Assembly: GCA_011037195.1 (NCBI GenBank)
Contig: JAAEAF010004368.1
Coordinates: 26,320 to 90,319, forward strand
Source of the DNA: Triatoma infestans
Lineage: Eukaryota > Arthropoda > Insecta > Hemiptera > Reduviidae
Reading direction: 5' to 3'
Length of the DNA: 64,000 nt
A program made the translations under genes and the position numbers. Below are positions 52,721 through 63,138 of this stretch, in pieces (the first letter of the stretch is position 1; each line of letters starts with the position of its first letter). The notes under the pieces were generated by a model. It was not told the DNA's origin. It ran no database searches and saw only the letters and a program-made list of their open reading frames with translations.

Positions 52721-52969
52721 AATGGGTTACTCATTGTAATTGGTGAATAAATTGTTTATGCAAATTGTTCAATGCCTAAGTCAGTTTGTTTTGTTTTTTC
52801 CAGATGAGGGCCAATTTACGAGATTCATGTCCCATTTTAGTTCCATTTAGTTCCACATAAAAAGTATCCACTCAATTTATCTGCGAAAAATAAAATAACA
52901 TGTAATAAATATTAAAATATCTTTCAAGTATACGTAATAAAAAGTGGTTTTCAAAATCGTCAGGCATTA

Positions 52970-53286
52970 AAATTATAATGAGATGTTTATACGGCAATTG
53001 CCAAAGAAGTTTTTAAAGAAAAACAAACGGTACCATTGATGCCCTTCTTCAGGAGCTTAGCTGATTTAAATTTCTTTAATTTAAATTTTTCTTTTATTTG
53101 TTATAAATCTATGCACATTTTCTTCACTACAATACTGTACAACAATGTACCTTATCTCCTTATCTATTTTGCTGTGTTACTGAAGAAGAGCACCCCCAAT
53201 AGTACCCGAAATGTACAGCACCAAAGAATTCTTTTTTCTTTAAAACCTTCTCTGGCCATTGCCGTATAAACATCTCATTATAATAA
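52970..53286. mobile_element. Palindromic hammerhead-like element, family F4
   Basis: Left arm TTATAATGAGATGTTTATAC and GGCAATTGCCAAAGAAG are repeated in reverse complement at the right (CATTGCCGTATAAACATCTC). Each arm carries a ribozyme-like motif: left, minus strand, CTGAAGA with a changed GAAA; right, plus strand 53180-53222, CTGAAGA, stem II region ending GTACCC, GAAA. TSD not identified. Confidence 0.55.
53180..53222 (+). ncRNA. Hammerhead-like motif, F4 right arm
   Basis: CTGAAGA at 53180-53186, stem II region with GAGCACCC and GTACCC around loop CCAATA (several mismatches), GAAA, then TGTAC. Core bases kept; helices weak. Confidence 0.35.
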
Positions 53287-53289
53287 AAA

Positions 53290-53639
53290 GATATTTATAT
53301 AAGATAATCAGAGATATATTTTATATAAGATAATAGAAGCAAAAAGGGGGTTGGTATTGTTATGAAAGGAAATGTTAATGATACTTGGAGAAAGTCAAAA
53401 TTTTCAAGGACACATAAAGAACCGTTTATTGTGCGAATTTATGGAATTATTATGTCTTTCAAGATGATCATTTCGAGGATATTGAGGCTTTTCAAATATT
53501 ATTGCTGGCCAAGATTGCAATATTAAAGGAACCAAAGTTATGTTTACTGCTCATATGGGTTTTTGCAAAGATGTAGTGTTATTGTTCTAGGTTTTTTTCA
53601 TGCATTCACTATCGATATTTACATTCTCTTATTGCTGTA
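53290..53639. other. Unrecognised DNA
   Basis: About 350 bp of less biased composition but with stops in all frames. Confidence 0.4.
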
Positions 53640-53843
53640 AGTGAAAGTATTGCGATCTTGTCCAATTTTCAAAATGGATTCTTATCGGAAATCAAGTTTA
53701 GAAGTCTCATAAGTATGTAAGAAATGATTTTTAGTAAATTGTCATTGTATGTGTGTGCATTATTATTATTATTACCAACCTCGGGTGGGCTATATCCCAG
53801 CACTGCAGCCAACAGAGGCTTATTGTGCCATCCCCGATAGTTC

Positions 53844-54134
53844 CTAGTAGACAAACCCTCCCTCCTTAAGAAGTTTGAGGGCCTTCACCACCAGGTCATT
53901 TGGAGCTACTATCTCCTCAGGTCGCAACGTACCAAAGGTCTCATACCTCAATTTAATTATTGCTACGCGATCAAACAACAGGTGGGGGGCCGTTTCCTCC
54001 TCTTCCTGATATAGTCTGCACAAGGGTTCCGCTCTAATGAGCCTTACCTTGTACAGATGTTTTTTGAACCTACCATGACCCATAAATAGTCCCATCACCT
54101 GAGAAATCTGGCTCCAACTCAGACTAAGAGTCAT
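53844..54134 (-). pseudogene. I-like LINE C-terminal knuckle domain
   Basis: Reads SQVMGLFMGHGRFKKHLYKV and CRLYQEEEETAPHLLFD. The knuckle has lost one Cys (CRLY instead of CRxC). Confidence 0.65.
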
Positions 54135-54161
54135 TTGGGTCCTTCGTCTACAATCCAGGCA

Positions 54162-54720
54162 TCATCCTTTTACTGTGTATAACACCCGGGCTCCCTCTCC
54201 AGAGCTCTTCATGCTTACTGCGACACCACTCTCTAATCGCTGCACGAATCGCTCCACAGTTATCCCCAGGACCGGCTCTGGACCAAGGAACGGAGTATTT
54301 GCCCCGTTCCTGGCCAGTCGACCAGCTGTCTCATTACCCTCAATCGCTGCATGTCCAGGCACCCATAGCAGCTGTACCTTGTTGTGCCTGGACGGTCTCA
54401 CCAATGCCTCACGACATTCCTTCACTAGGGATGAGGTAGTTCTGTAAGCCTCTAGGGCTTTCAGTGCGGCCTGACTGTACGAGCAAATGCGTTTGACCTT
54501 ATCCCTTGGGGCTCTACGCAAGTTCTCCTCAGCACAGACCTTAATGGCAAAAACTTCAGCCTGGAATATAGTGGAATACCTGCCCAACGGCCTCTAAATG
54601 AGTACCTGCGGGCTCATTCCATACACTTCTGCTCCAGTTCCTTAATACATTCTAGAACCGTCTGTGAACCACAGAGGTCCTGTACGGTAGCGTTTTTCCC
54701 ACCCTTTGGACCATTCCGCT
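54162..54720 (-). pseudogene. I-like LINE RNase H domain
   Basis: Upstream reading includes LWFTDGSRM (first catalytic Asp), then the 141-codon frame with IFQAEVFAIKVCAEE (catalytic Glu), ICSYSQAALKALEAY and VPGHAAIEGNETAGRLARNGA. The second catalytic Asp (normally in CSDSQAA) is Tyr here, so this RNase H would be inactive. Confidence 0.75.
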
Positions 54721-54773
54721 CTAGAGCCTAGAAATACCCAAAATGGAACCTCGAAGTTATTGCTGGACAGTTG

Positions 54774-56361
54774 CTATAAGACTGAGCGGTCTATATGCCT
54801 TGGCCTGGGAGTGTGTTCTCTGCCCAGGTTTCGGTATAAATAGAACTCTAAAGACTTCCATGCTCTAGGAACATGGTTGAGAGCCAAAGATGCCCTATCA
54901 GTCTGCTGGACAGATGCTATGTCTGGCACCGGGCCCAAGTTGACTTTTAGCAATATACCCATGTGTTTGGCTAAGGAGCCTCTCTGCCTCCAAAGACCAT
55001 TGTTGCGCAGTCTGTGATCACTGGCCCTCGCCTCCACTTGCACTAACAGGTGCAGCGGTGCCAAGCCCAGCAGCACCTCCAGCGCAGCTGTCGGAGCACT
55101 TTTAAAAGCGCCCGTAATAAGAAGGTACGCCAGACTCTGTACTCCACTGAGGCATTTCTTGGCTGTCTCCTGCTCCCTTTTAGGCCACCATACCACCGCG
55201 CCATAAGTTACGACCGGTATGACGGTCCGAGGATATATCCATTGGGTCATCCTTGGAGTTAACCCCCATGACTTGCCACAGGCCCGTGTAGCACAGCATA
55301 GCGACTTCTTAGCTTTCTGCATTATATATTCTAGATCTGCGTTCCATGTGAGCTTAGCATCCAGAATAACTCCCAGATACTTTACTCTATCTGTCACATC
55401 CAGTATCCTCCCTTTAGAAAGACTGTGTCTTATATACCTCAATGTGCCTCATCCTGATAAATGTTACGAGAGTGGTTTTCTGTGGATTTACCCCAAGGTC
55501 CACTCTGCTGCACCTCGTTCTATGCGCCTAAGCGCCTCTTGTAGGAGCTCCCCGACTATGGGTCCGTGCTTGCCTCTGGCTACCACCACTATATCATCGG
55601 CGTAGTCCAGCACGGAACATCCAGTGCCACTAAGCTTCTCCAATAGTTAGTCCACAACCATGCACCACAGAAGCGGGGATAGGACCCGCCTGTGGGCAGC
55701 CCATTTGGGCGCAATCTCTAGCGAAGCTTCACATAGGCTTGCTACAATCCTTCGTGTTCTAAGCACGCTGTCGATCCATCTAACAATGGTCTATTGACAC
55801 CGCGCCTCTCTAAAACATGAGTGATTAAGCTGGACGCTGAACGCCCCCTCAATGTCCAAGAACACGACTGCCGCTGTTTCTCTGCCATGCACCGACACCT
55901 CCAATTCTCCAACAAGAGAATAGAGGGCCGACTCACACGATTTCCCTGACTAGTAGGCATGCTGTGCAGGGTGCAGGGGATATCGCCCCAGCACCACCTC
56001 CCTAATTTGCAGGTCCACCAGTTTTCCAGAACTTTCAACATAAATGAGGAAGTCTGGTCGGTCTATATGCCTTGGCCTGGGAGTGCGTTCTCTGCCCAGG
56101 CTTCGGTATAAATAGAACTCTTACAGACCTCCATGCTCTAGGAACATGGTTGAGAGCCAAACATGCCCTCATCAGTCTGCATAGTATAGGAGTAAGTGTT
56201 TTCCCGCCCTTCTGTAATAGAGCAGGGAAAATTCCATCAGCTCCTGGTGACTTATATGGTTTAAAGTGGTTAACTGCCCACTTTACCTTGCTATACGTGA
56301 CGCAGCTTTTGGCTACAGACCAGTCCTCCCTCGACCCCCGCCATGTGTGTGTAAAAAACAA
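54774..56361 (-). pseudogene. I-like LINE reverse transcriptase, broken and rearranged
   Basis: From the 5' side: HFKPYKSPGADGIFPALLQK (56361-56035), then decayed middle, catalytic LDYADDIVVVARG near 55600, YLGVILDAKLTWNADLEYIM and the thumb region (55442-54905). The end of that frame jumps into ASLALNHVPRAWKS, a second copy of the segment near 56060-56170. The rearranged piece lies between RT and RNase H. Multiple stops and shifts. Confidence 0.75.
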
Positions 56362-56720
56362 TAGATCTCAAAAAAAGAAACAGTCGCTTTAAGCACAAAA
56401 AACTTGATTCCGCTTAGGTTACATCTGACAATAACATTTTGAGATACAATTTTATTGATTTTTTTTTCGGTTTTTCACAATTTTCTAGAAAACGGCTTTA
56501 AAGGATTATCTCTTAAATTCATTAACTATTTACACTTATAAATACTAGTACCTTTTATTTGATATATTTTCCCTCCAAAAATTAATTATAGGTGAATCGG
56601 TAACATCAGATTTAAAGTGTTTTAGCGTTTTGTATTTTAAGGTTTCTGTGGCGTAAGATTTAAAATTATAATGGAGTTGATGAGGAGAGAAATTGGGATT
56701 GATTAGTTAGACGAGATATG

Positions 56721-57179
56721 AAGACACTGTTATAATATAGCTATAAGCTTACACATACTGCACTGGACTTGTAATGATTTTATAGAATAAAGGGTTAGAG
56801 TAGAGTTATGCGATGTATATGGTTGAATCTGATAGATCGATGTCTAGATCTCTAACTGGCTTATATACAGGTTCTCCCGGCTCTTGCCTGCTTAAGTCAG
56901 AGAGTACCAGAGAGAGTCTGTTTTCTCTCGGTCGGGCTTGTGTTTTCTCTCTCTTACCGTTATAAAATATTATTGAACTTTTTTAAATATTATTAGCATT
57001 GCGTTCTGGAATATAACATAATCACCTGCCATGGTTGCTAACTAACATTATATATATTTATTTATGTTTTAGCAATGGAGTTAAAAATTTGTCAATTTTA
57101 AAATTAAAATGATAAAGTAAAAAAAAAAAAAAAAAAATGCGTATTCTTTCAGTTGGGCTTAATGACTAACTACCAGATA
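56721..57179. other. AT-rich DNA, nothing recognised
   Basis: An A-run lies at 57119-57137. GTTTTCTCTCGGTCGGGCTT near 56920 is the only GC-richer part. Confidence 0.45.
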
Positions 57180-57470
57180 AAGGTATCGTGGACTTAATAT
57201 TTTTTTGAACGAATATAAAGTTCAAAACAAAAGCGCTAGAACCATTTTTGAGAAAATCTGGAGAAACTGAGAAAAACTATTCAGTAATGTCGCACTTTTG
57301 GTTAATAGATTTTGCCCTAAATCTTCGTCCTACGTTTTCTGATGTGGTAGTAGTGGCTGAGGCCTAAACTGATGCTATGTTTGCGCTTCTTGCGACTTTT
57401 TCTAGTTTTTGAGATATTCTTAATATCTCAAAATGAGATAATGAGATATTCTAGTCTTCCATGTATTCAT
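57180..57470 (-). repeat. Dispersed repeat X, minus orientation
   Basis: Words AAAGCGCTAGAACCATTTTT, AACTATTCAGTAATGTCGCA and ATTTTGCCCTAAATCTTCGT match 38800-38910. Confidence 0.55.
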
Positions 57471-57654
57471 TATATAATAATAATAATCATTTTAACTATT
57501 GCCTGCCATGGATAGGTAAATGTATTCCAATCTCCTCCATATATATTTTTAGAATAAATAAATAAAATTTCAAGTTTAAAGCAGATTTGTCAATTTTATG
57601 ATTATATTTAACTGCAATGAGGAGAACGTCGTGTGAACGATTTATACACGATTT

Positions 57655-58860
57655 TATTTATGGAGGGGATCGACAACTGTGGTCATTAGCGCCTTTCAAT
57701 AATTTTTTCCCTTCTCATACTTGTCTTCGCCGTCTGCGATGACAAGTAGCTTCTTTACCTTATGGCATCTAATTCAATAACTTCCCCAGCAAGATATGAT
57801 GGAGCCTCCGGTGTAGAATAAGGTTCCATACATCCTCTCTTGGCCGTCGATCCAGTCGATGGGAGTGTGAATACCTGGTTGTGCCAACCCTTTATTTATC
57901 AAATTATTTTTGGCACTTGCGCATAAATATTCCTTCGCTTCTAGAATCAAATTGCATTCAATTTTATATCTGGACTTTTGTTTGCTGTTTTTGTTTTTTT
58001 ATATGCATTATCATTGATAATCCCCTTATCTGATGGACTCAACTCGTTCATTTTAAAATATATTTTCATGTCTGAAGGTTATTTGCATTTAAGGGGAAAT
58101 ACTTTTTAAATATTCCCTCCCCTAAAAATTGTTTTACCTAAGTTCTAAAAATATGTACACTATTTACAGTCATTCATACCATCGTTCATTCCGATAACAA
58201 AAAACACACTCGCTAAATACAAGCATACCAATAAATACGATCACGCTAATAAATACATTTATACAATAAATACATTCATACCAATAAAAACATTCAAACC
58301 CTGCATCCATACACTTGATATTCTAAAGCACTAGGTATTCCTCTCCCCTTTTTATGGAAACTAACCTAAACCTAATCCTAAATTCGGTAATAAACATTAA
58401 TTCCCTTTAAAAAAACAAATAGGGCCTTTCTTTATGGGAAGACCCTTCTTCTAAAACTGCGCGCAAATCATGTAGCAGGCCTGCATGCTCTCTATATTTT
58501 CGCAATGGCTGACATCCTTCCAATATATGTGATACGGTTAGTCTTTCTCTGCACCATGAGCATCTCGGTCTTCTGGCTCCTATTAAGAGGTGCCCATTGT
58601 ATTTCGCACAACATGGTTTGATGTGGTTCAATTTTTCATTTAGGGCTGCCTACTGTTGCTGCCATTTTCTGGTTGATTTTTCTTTTATGAGAATTTGTAG
58701 ATCAGTGGGGCGTACAGGGATATTGTTGTCTACATGACCACAGGCCGCCTGATTACACAAGATTATTATTTTTATTAACAACGCTGGAAGCGGCATATAT
58801 CCAGGTGGTGGATTATCAGGGTGATGGTTGTTAGAAAATGTTAAGTTCATGTCAGAATTC
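57655..58860 (-). mobile_element. 5'-truncated LINE, family A
   Basis: Same 3' end as 262-1345 and 13363-13978: on the minus strand GGCGCTAATGACCACAGTTG then an AAAT-rich tail. The 3' UTR (58400-57690) has the AATAAATACATTTAT-type repeats. The coding end is longer than in the 262-1345 copy. Confidence 0.65.
58407..58855 (-). pseudogene. LINE family A ORF2 C-terminus
   Basis: Minus strand reads NQAACGHVDNNIPVRPTDL and QILIKEKSTRKWQQQ, a stop, LNEKLNHIKPC, and the knuckle CSWCRERLTVSHILEGC with LRKYREHAGLLHDLRAVLEE. This is the linker from RNase H to the Cys-His tail. One stop codon interrupts the linker. Confidence 0.65.
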
Positions 58861-58861
58861 T

Positions 58862-59425
58862 AAGTTTCATTCTTTAGTGAAAGAAAGAAATGCAAAAATA
58901 ATAATTTTGAAAAATAGTTTAATAAATTTTGACAATGTTTAAGTGAAGCAGTTATGGAAAATAGATAGTGAATTTACCTTCAAAAAGAGTGTATTTAGAG
59001 TCAGATACTGTAATATAAGGTCATTGCAATTAAAGAAACAAAGGCACAAGAATCCGTTAGGCCAACTCTTTTGTAAGAGATAATGCCCCGCTAGAGCAGC
59101 AGGGCATTCTTGGAACAGTCTGCATTCTGCTTCCAAAGCCAGAACACTTGCTTCAGGAATCTCTCTCTTAAACTCATGGCAGTGATAGAGATTTGCCTTT
59201 ATTCTAGATAAACATCATTTATTAAGATACAGTTGTGATATTGTAATGTACTTAAATTTGCTTAGAGAATAATATATTTATTTCAAAAACAGTGGTGCTC
59301 TCTTGATTATTACTAATTGTTCTATCTTAAACATATATACTACAAGCCCTTTTACAAAACCGCTCGTGCTAAACTTTACCACTACTCCACAACATATCAC
59401 ACCAATAACATTTCAATTCTCATCT
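58862..59425 (+). repeat. Dispersed repeat Y, copy 2
   Basis: Direct-orientation partner of 35215-35830; shares TTGAAAAATAGTTTAATAAA, CAGTCTGCATTCTGCTTCC, TTAAACATATATACTACAAG and TTTACAAAACCGCTCGTGC. Confidence 0.6.
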
Positions 59426-60329
59426 GAAATACAAGCTAGGAGAAATCCAAGTACCATAACTACATACATGTTGAGATACATTTACTCCTGCTGAATGTAA
59501 GATTTATGCCTACCAAAATCTCAAAAACGAAAAAAAAAACAAAGATGTACAAAAACTTAAGTTGGCCCTACTTCCTAAAGAATACAATTTAAATATAATA
59601 GAATATTTACATAACTATGTTTACAGACGAAATAATAGTATTGTACGTCTAAGAAATAAAAAATGGGGGGGGGGAAGGAGGGAAGAAAGGAATAAACAAA
59701 TCTCATGTTATAGTTTGGAATGAGTCTGTAACAGGAATTGTAGACAGAGCATAAAGTGGGGGATTTTCTTCGTTTTCTAACATTGGCTTTCTCTCATGTA
59801 ACTTATCTCTCTCTTTCTCTCTCCAACATTCTCTTTCTCTCATGTCTTTCCTTCATATAAAGTAACCAAAGAGATAAAAAATAAAAAAACAGGAAAGATA
59901 TAGTGGCATTGGTTTGTATACATTGGTCCATACCATAGAAATATTTTTATTATAATCCTATTTTCATAATACACATACACGATACCCCAAATATCAACAA
60001 TTTTCACAAAGAAATTCATATATTATGTATTTATGTATCTTTGTGACTAGAATCGATTTTATTTAAGTCCTTAAAAATGATTTTTTTTTTCCCCCAGGAA
60101 TAACATTTCCTCCAGTGCTATGATCAAAAATTCTTTTTTCAAGGTTATTAGGCCAAATAAGATATTATTATATCTTTATCCAGTTTACTGTTTTAAGAAT
60201 TATAGTATCTTTGTCTTTCAAAATCAATTTAATGTGAAATCCTTATTAATCTTATTATTTATTATTTATTATTTATTATGTGAAACACTTTCTCATATTC
60301 TCGTAATTAATAATTTACTCTAAAATCTA
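59426..60329. other. AT-rich DNA, nothing recognised
   Basis: A G-run is at 59666-59675 and a CTCT-rich stretch at 59795-59840. Chance frames only. Confidence 0.45.
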
Positions 60330-61665
60330 TCTAATAAGATTTGTTTTCGATCATGTTCATTGAGATATTCATATATTATTTTGATTTCGATTGATTGAAA
60401 GGGCAAGCATCCTGAATTATAAGTACCAGTTTCAGATTGTTACGTAGTTAGTACACATGTATAATATTAAAAATAATAATCTTAATAGAAATAATAATCT
60501 ATGATTATTATTAAGATATTATCTATGATATTATGATATCTAAGATATTATTAAAAATAATAATCTTGTGTAAAGAGTGACCGAGCGATCATTGTTTTAT
60601 AGCGTGAAGAATTTGGAATGGTAGAGTTGATTGATGAGTAGAGCTGGAAGTGTGAAGCGAAGCATGAACTCTTGCTAGTACTAACGATAGTGAGTTAGTG
60701 TGACCAGCTTGTTGAATCTTTCAAAGTTGAAATTGATGTAGTGACTGATCTTTACTCTTCAAAATTTTACCTGATAAGATTTTATTCAATTTGTCTTATA
60801 TTACCAGATGCACTTCTTCTGGTATAAGAGATAGACGCTCAATGGTGGCGTCTGATAGGGTTGCTAATGGCACTAATGGCTTTCTTCTTCATAAAAAGTT
60901 CAGCAAAAGATTTGTTTTCGATCATGTTCATTGTGATATTCATATATTTTGATTTCGATTGATTGAAAGGGTGAGAATCCTGAATTATAAGTACCAGTTT
61001 CAGATTGTTTCACAGGCAAGAGTGTAATTATATGATTTTTTGTACAAATGTTATTAGTTAATTATTAATATGCTTTAAAGGGTTATGTAAGTTTTGTCTT
61101 GCATGGAACAAATTTGAATTGTTTAAATATAAATTTGTTAGCAAGAAATACTCACAAATTTCAAGTGAGAATGAAACTTAAGAATTCTCACTTGAATATA
61201 ACATTTTCTGACAACCACCATTTACTGGTACCACTTCCAGCATCGTTATTAAAAATAATGATCTTGTGTAAAGAGTGACCGAGCGATAATTGTTATAGCG
61301 TGAAGAATTTGGAATGGTAGAGTTGATTGATGAGTAGAGCTGGAAGAGTGAAGCGAAGCATGAACTCTTGCTAGTACTAACGATAGTGAGTTAGTGTGAC
61401 TAGCTTGTTGAATCTTTCAAAGTTGAAATGGATGTAGTGATTGATCTTTACTCTTCAAAATTTACCTGATAAGCTGTTATTCAATTTGTCTTATCTCACC
61501 AGCGGCACTTCTTCTAGATAAGAGATAGGCTGTGAAATTTGTAGCCAATTCGCCAATACATTGTAGTGAGCGTGAGAGAGGTGTATTGCATAGTTAACCT
61601 GCGCTTAGAGGCTCAATGGTAGCGTCTTGATGGGGTTGCTAATGGCACTATTAAGACCAGCTTTT
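60330..61665 (+). repeat. Tandem duplication of a non-coding unit (A-B, A'-B')
   Basis: A (60330-60436) recurs at 60905-61011 (GATTTGTTTTCGATCATGTT to CAGTTTCAGATTGTT). B (60555-60890) recurs at about 61248-61660 (GTGTAAAGAGTGACCGAGCG, AGTAGAGCTGGAAG, TTCAATTTGTCTTAT, GGGTTGCTAATGGCACTA). B' has about 85 bp extra (GCCAATTCGCCAATACATTG region). By eye identity is above 90 percent. No open frame of note. Function unknown. Confidence 0.8.
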
Positions 61666-61695
61666 GTATGACGAATTTGCTGGTAATTGATTTCG

Positions 61696-61939
61696 TTATT
61701 TGTATTTCCTTTTTTTAATTTAAGGAACGTCAACATGTATTGGGGCCCGAAGCTTTTTGCACTGCCGGCCTCCGGACAATGTTTTCTCGTTACAGATGTA
61801 ACATTGTCCATCACCAGACAGTGAGGTAGGTGTAGATGCTCCTTGGAAGAGAAAATCTAAGGGCAGCACCGCTGGACTCGAACCCGGGACCTCCATGTGG
61901 GAGTCCAGTATGCTAATCACATTCCTTACTTGTACTTCC
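61696..61939 (-). mobile_element. tRNA-derived SINE, head type 2, tail type A
   Basis: Minus strand element (61925-61710). A 14-bp imperfect TSD TTATTTGTATTTCC / TTACTTGTACTTCC lies at 61696-61709 and 61926-61939. Head GTGATTAGCATACTGGACTC, B box GGGTTCGAGTCC, full body, tail CCCCAATACATGTTGACG and an A-run. Confidence 0.8.
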
Positions 61940-62029
61940 CAAGGTGTCATACATGAAAATTTACTACACCCACTTTTCGCTTTAATCTAAGCGAAAAATG
62001 GTGATTATATTAACTAAGCTATTTTGCTT

Positions 62030-62262
62030 AATTGTTAGAACAAAATCGCCCATCTAATAAAAGCTAATGTATGTCTGAGTCCAGTACACTCGTTTTTGGT
62101 GTATGAATTCAGAGTTCGATTCCCATAAAGGCTAAAACGATGCTGACCCTCTCTAATCGTGGCAAAGGTGGAAAGCTACATTTCATAGTGGACCTAGGTA
62201 GCGAAGGCCAGAACTAAACGCGGCGTATTTACCCCGACCACCCCAAAATAAAAAGTGGCGAC
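62030..62262 (+). mobile_element. Possible tRNA-derived SINE, further type
   Basis: A tRNA-like B box GAGTTCGATTCCC at 62112-62124 is preceded by a GTCCAGTACACTCG anticodon-arm-like stretch. The body (GCTAAAACGATGCTGACCCT, GTGGACCTAGGTAGCGAAGG, CCCCGACCACCCC) ends in AAAATAAAAA. The A box is weak. No TSD found. Confidence 0.4.
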
Positions 62263-63138
62263 AGGCAAGCCTTTTTTCTTCATACGCTATAGCGCTAAAA
62301 TAAAAAAGAAAAAGAAAAAAAAATGGTTATATATTATTAGCCGATTTGTATCTAGAACATTTTGGAACGCGAAGCCTATAAATGAAGAATGGAAATTTAT
62401 TCATGTCTTAGGGATGAAAGGAGTAGGGAATGGGGCTCTATAGCAATGACATGTTCTAGATATTCTAACACTTCTAAAGGTAACACGTTAAGTTCTTTTA
62501 AAGGTAACTAACCTCTAACAGTAATGTATGATATTATATTATGATATTAGGATACATGTTATGATATAATATTTTCTGTCCCCTAAGTTCCTAAAGCATT
62601 CGATCAGTCTAATTATATAGTTTAATGCACTATAATAACATCTACTTTTATGTATAAAATGCTTTTTTATATTTTTCTAATTAATATAAATATTTTTAAC
62701 AAAAACTAATCCATGGATTATATTGTTTCTTAAAAAAAGAGAGTTTTACTGTATTCTAGCAATTTGAAATAAATTAGGGCTTAACTTGCAATATTTGCCT
62801 TTATAGTATTTGTATAAATCATATTGGATTGTTGTACTAGTTAAAAGTTAATATAAACATACCGAATATTGCCAAAAAAGGCCCTGAAGGTCAAACTAAC
62901 AAGGAGAAGAACAAATTGGAACATTGCCAGAGGTAGGCATATATTAGTCCGCATCAGGAAATGTTAGCATGCCAGTTAGTTGAGGTTAACTTATTGATTA
63001 AGGGCAACAATAGCGTAAGGTTTCTATCTGAGAATGTAATAAAATAACATAATTATTAATGATTGCAGTGAGAGATTGATAACCACCTAATTATTATATA
63101 TTGTGTTAAATAACATGATTATATTTCGATATTTCGCT
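62263..63138. other. AT-rich DNA, nothing recognised
   Basis: About 880 bp; GATATTATGATAT-like repeats near 62525-62570. No coding frame of note. Confidence 0.5.

Larger units (their letters stand above)
53749..56351 (-). mobile_element. 2.6-kb I-like LINE with (TAA)n tail
   Basis: Minus-strand element (56342-53758): RT, RNase H, C-terminal knuckle, short 3' UTR and a TAA repeat tail (ATT units 53758-53774 on plus). ATGTGTGTG at 53749-53757 and 56343-56351 is a possible 9-bp TSD within the (TG)n of repeat X. It is 5'-truncated (no endonuclease) and contains an internal rearrangement at 54775-54905. Confidence 0.7.
53640..56720 (+). repeat. Dispersed repeat X copy split by a LINE
   Basis: 53640-53757 holds the X 5' module (GTATTGCGATCTTGTCCAAT up to a (TG)n run) and 56343-56720 resumes just after the (TG)n with AGTCGCTTTAAGCAC, TTGATTCCGCTTAGG, and TTTTTCGGTTTTTCACAATT. 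The junctions match the (GT)n point of the intact copy at 36750-36780. Confidence 0.6.

Noticed and set aside
54175..54447. 90-codon plus-strand frame and similar frames at 55050-55605
   Set aside because: Antisense to the I-like RNase H and RT, which have clear motifs on the minus strand.
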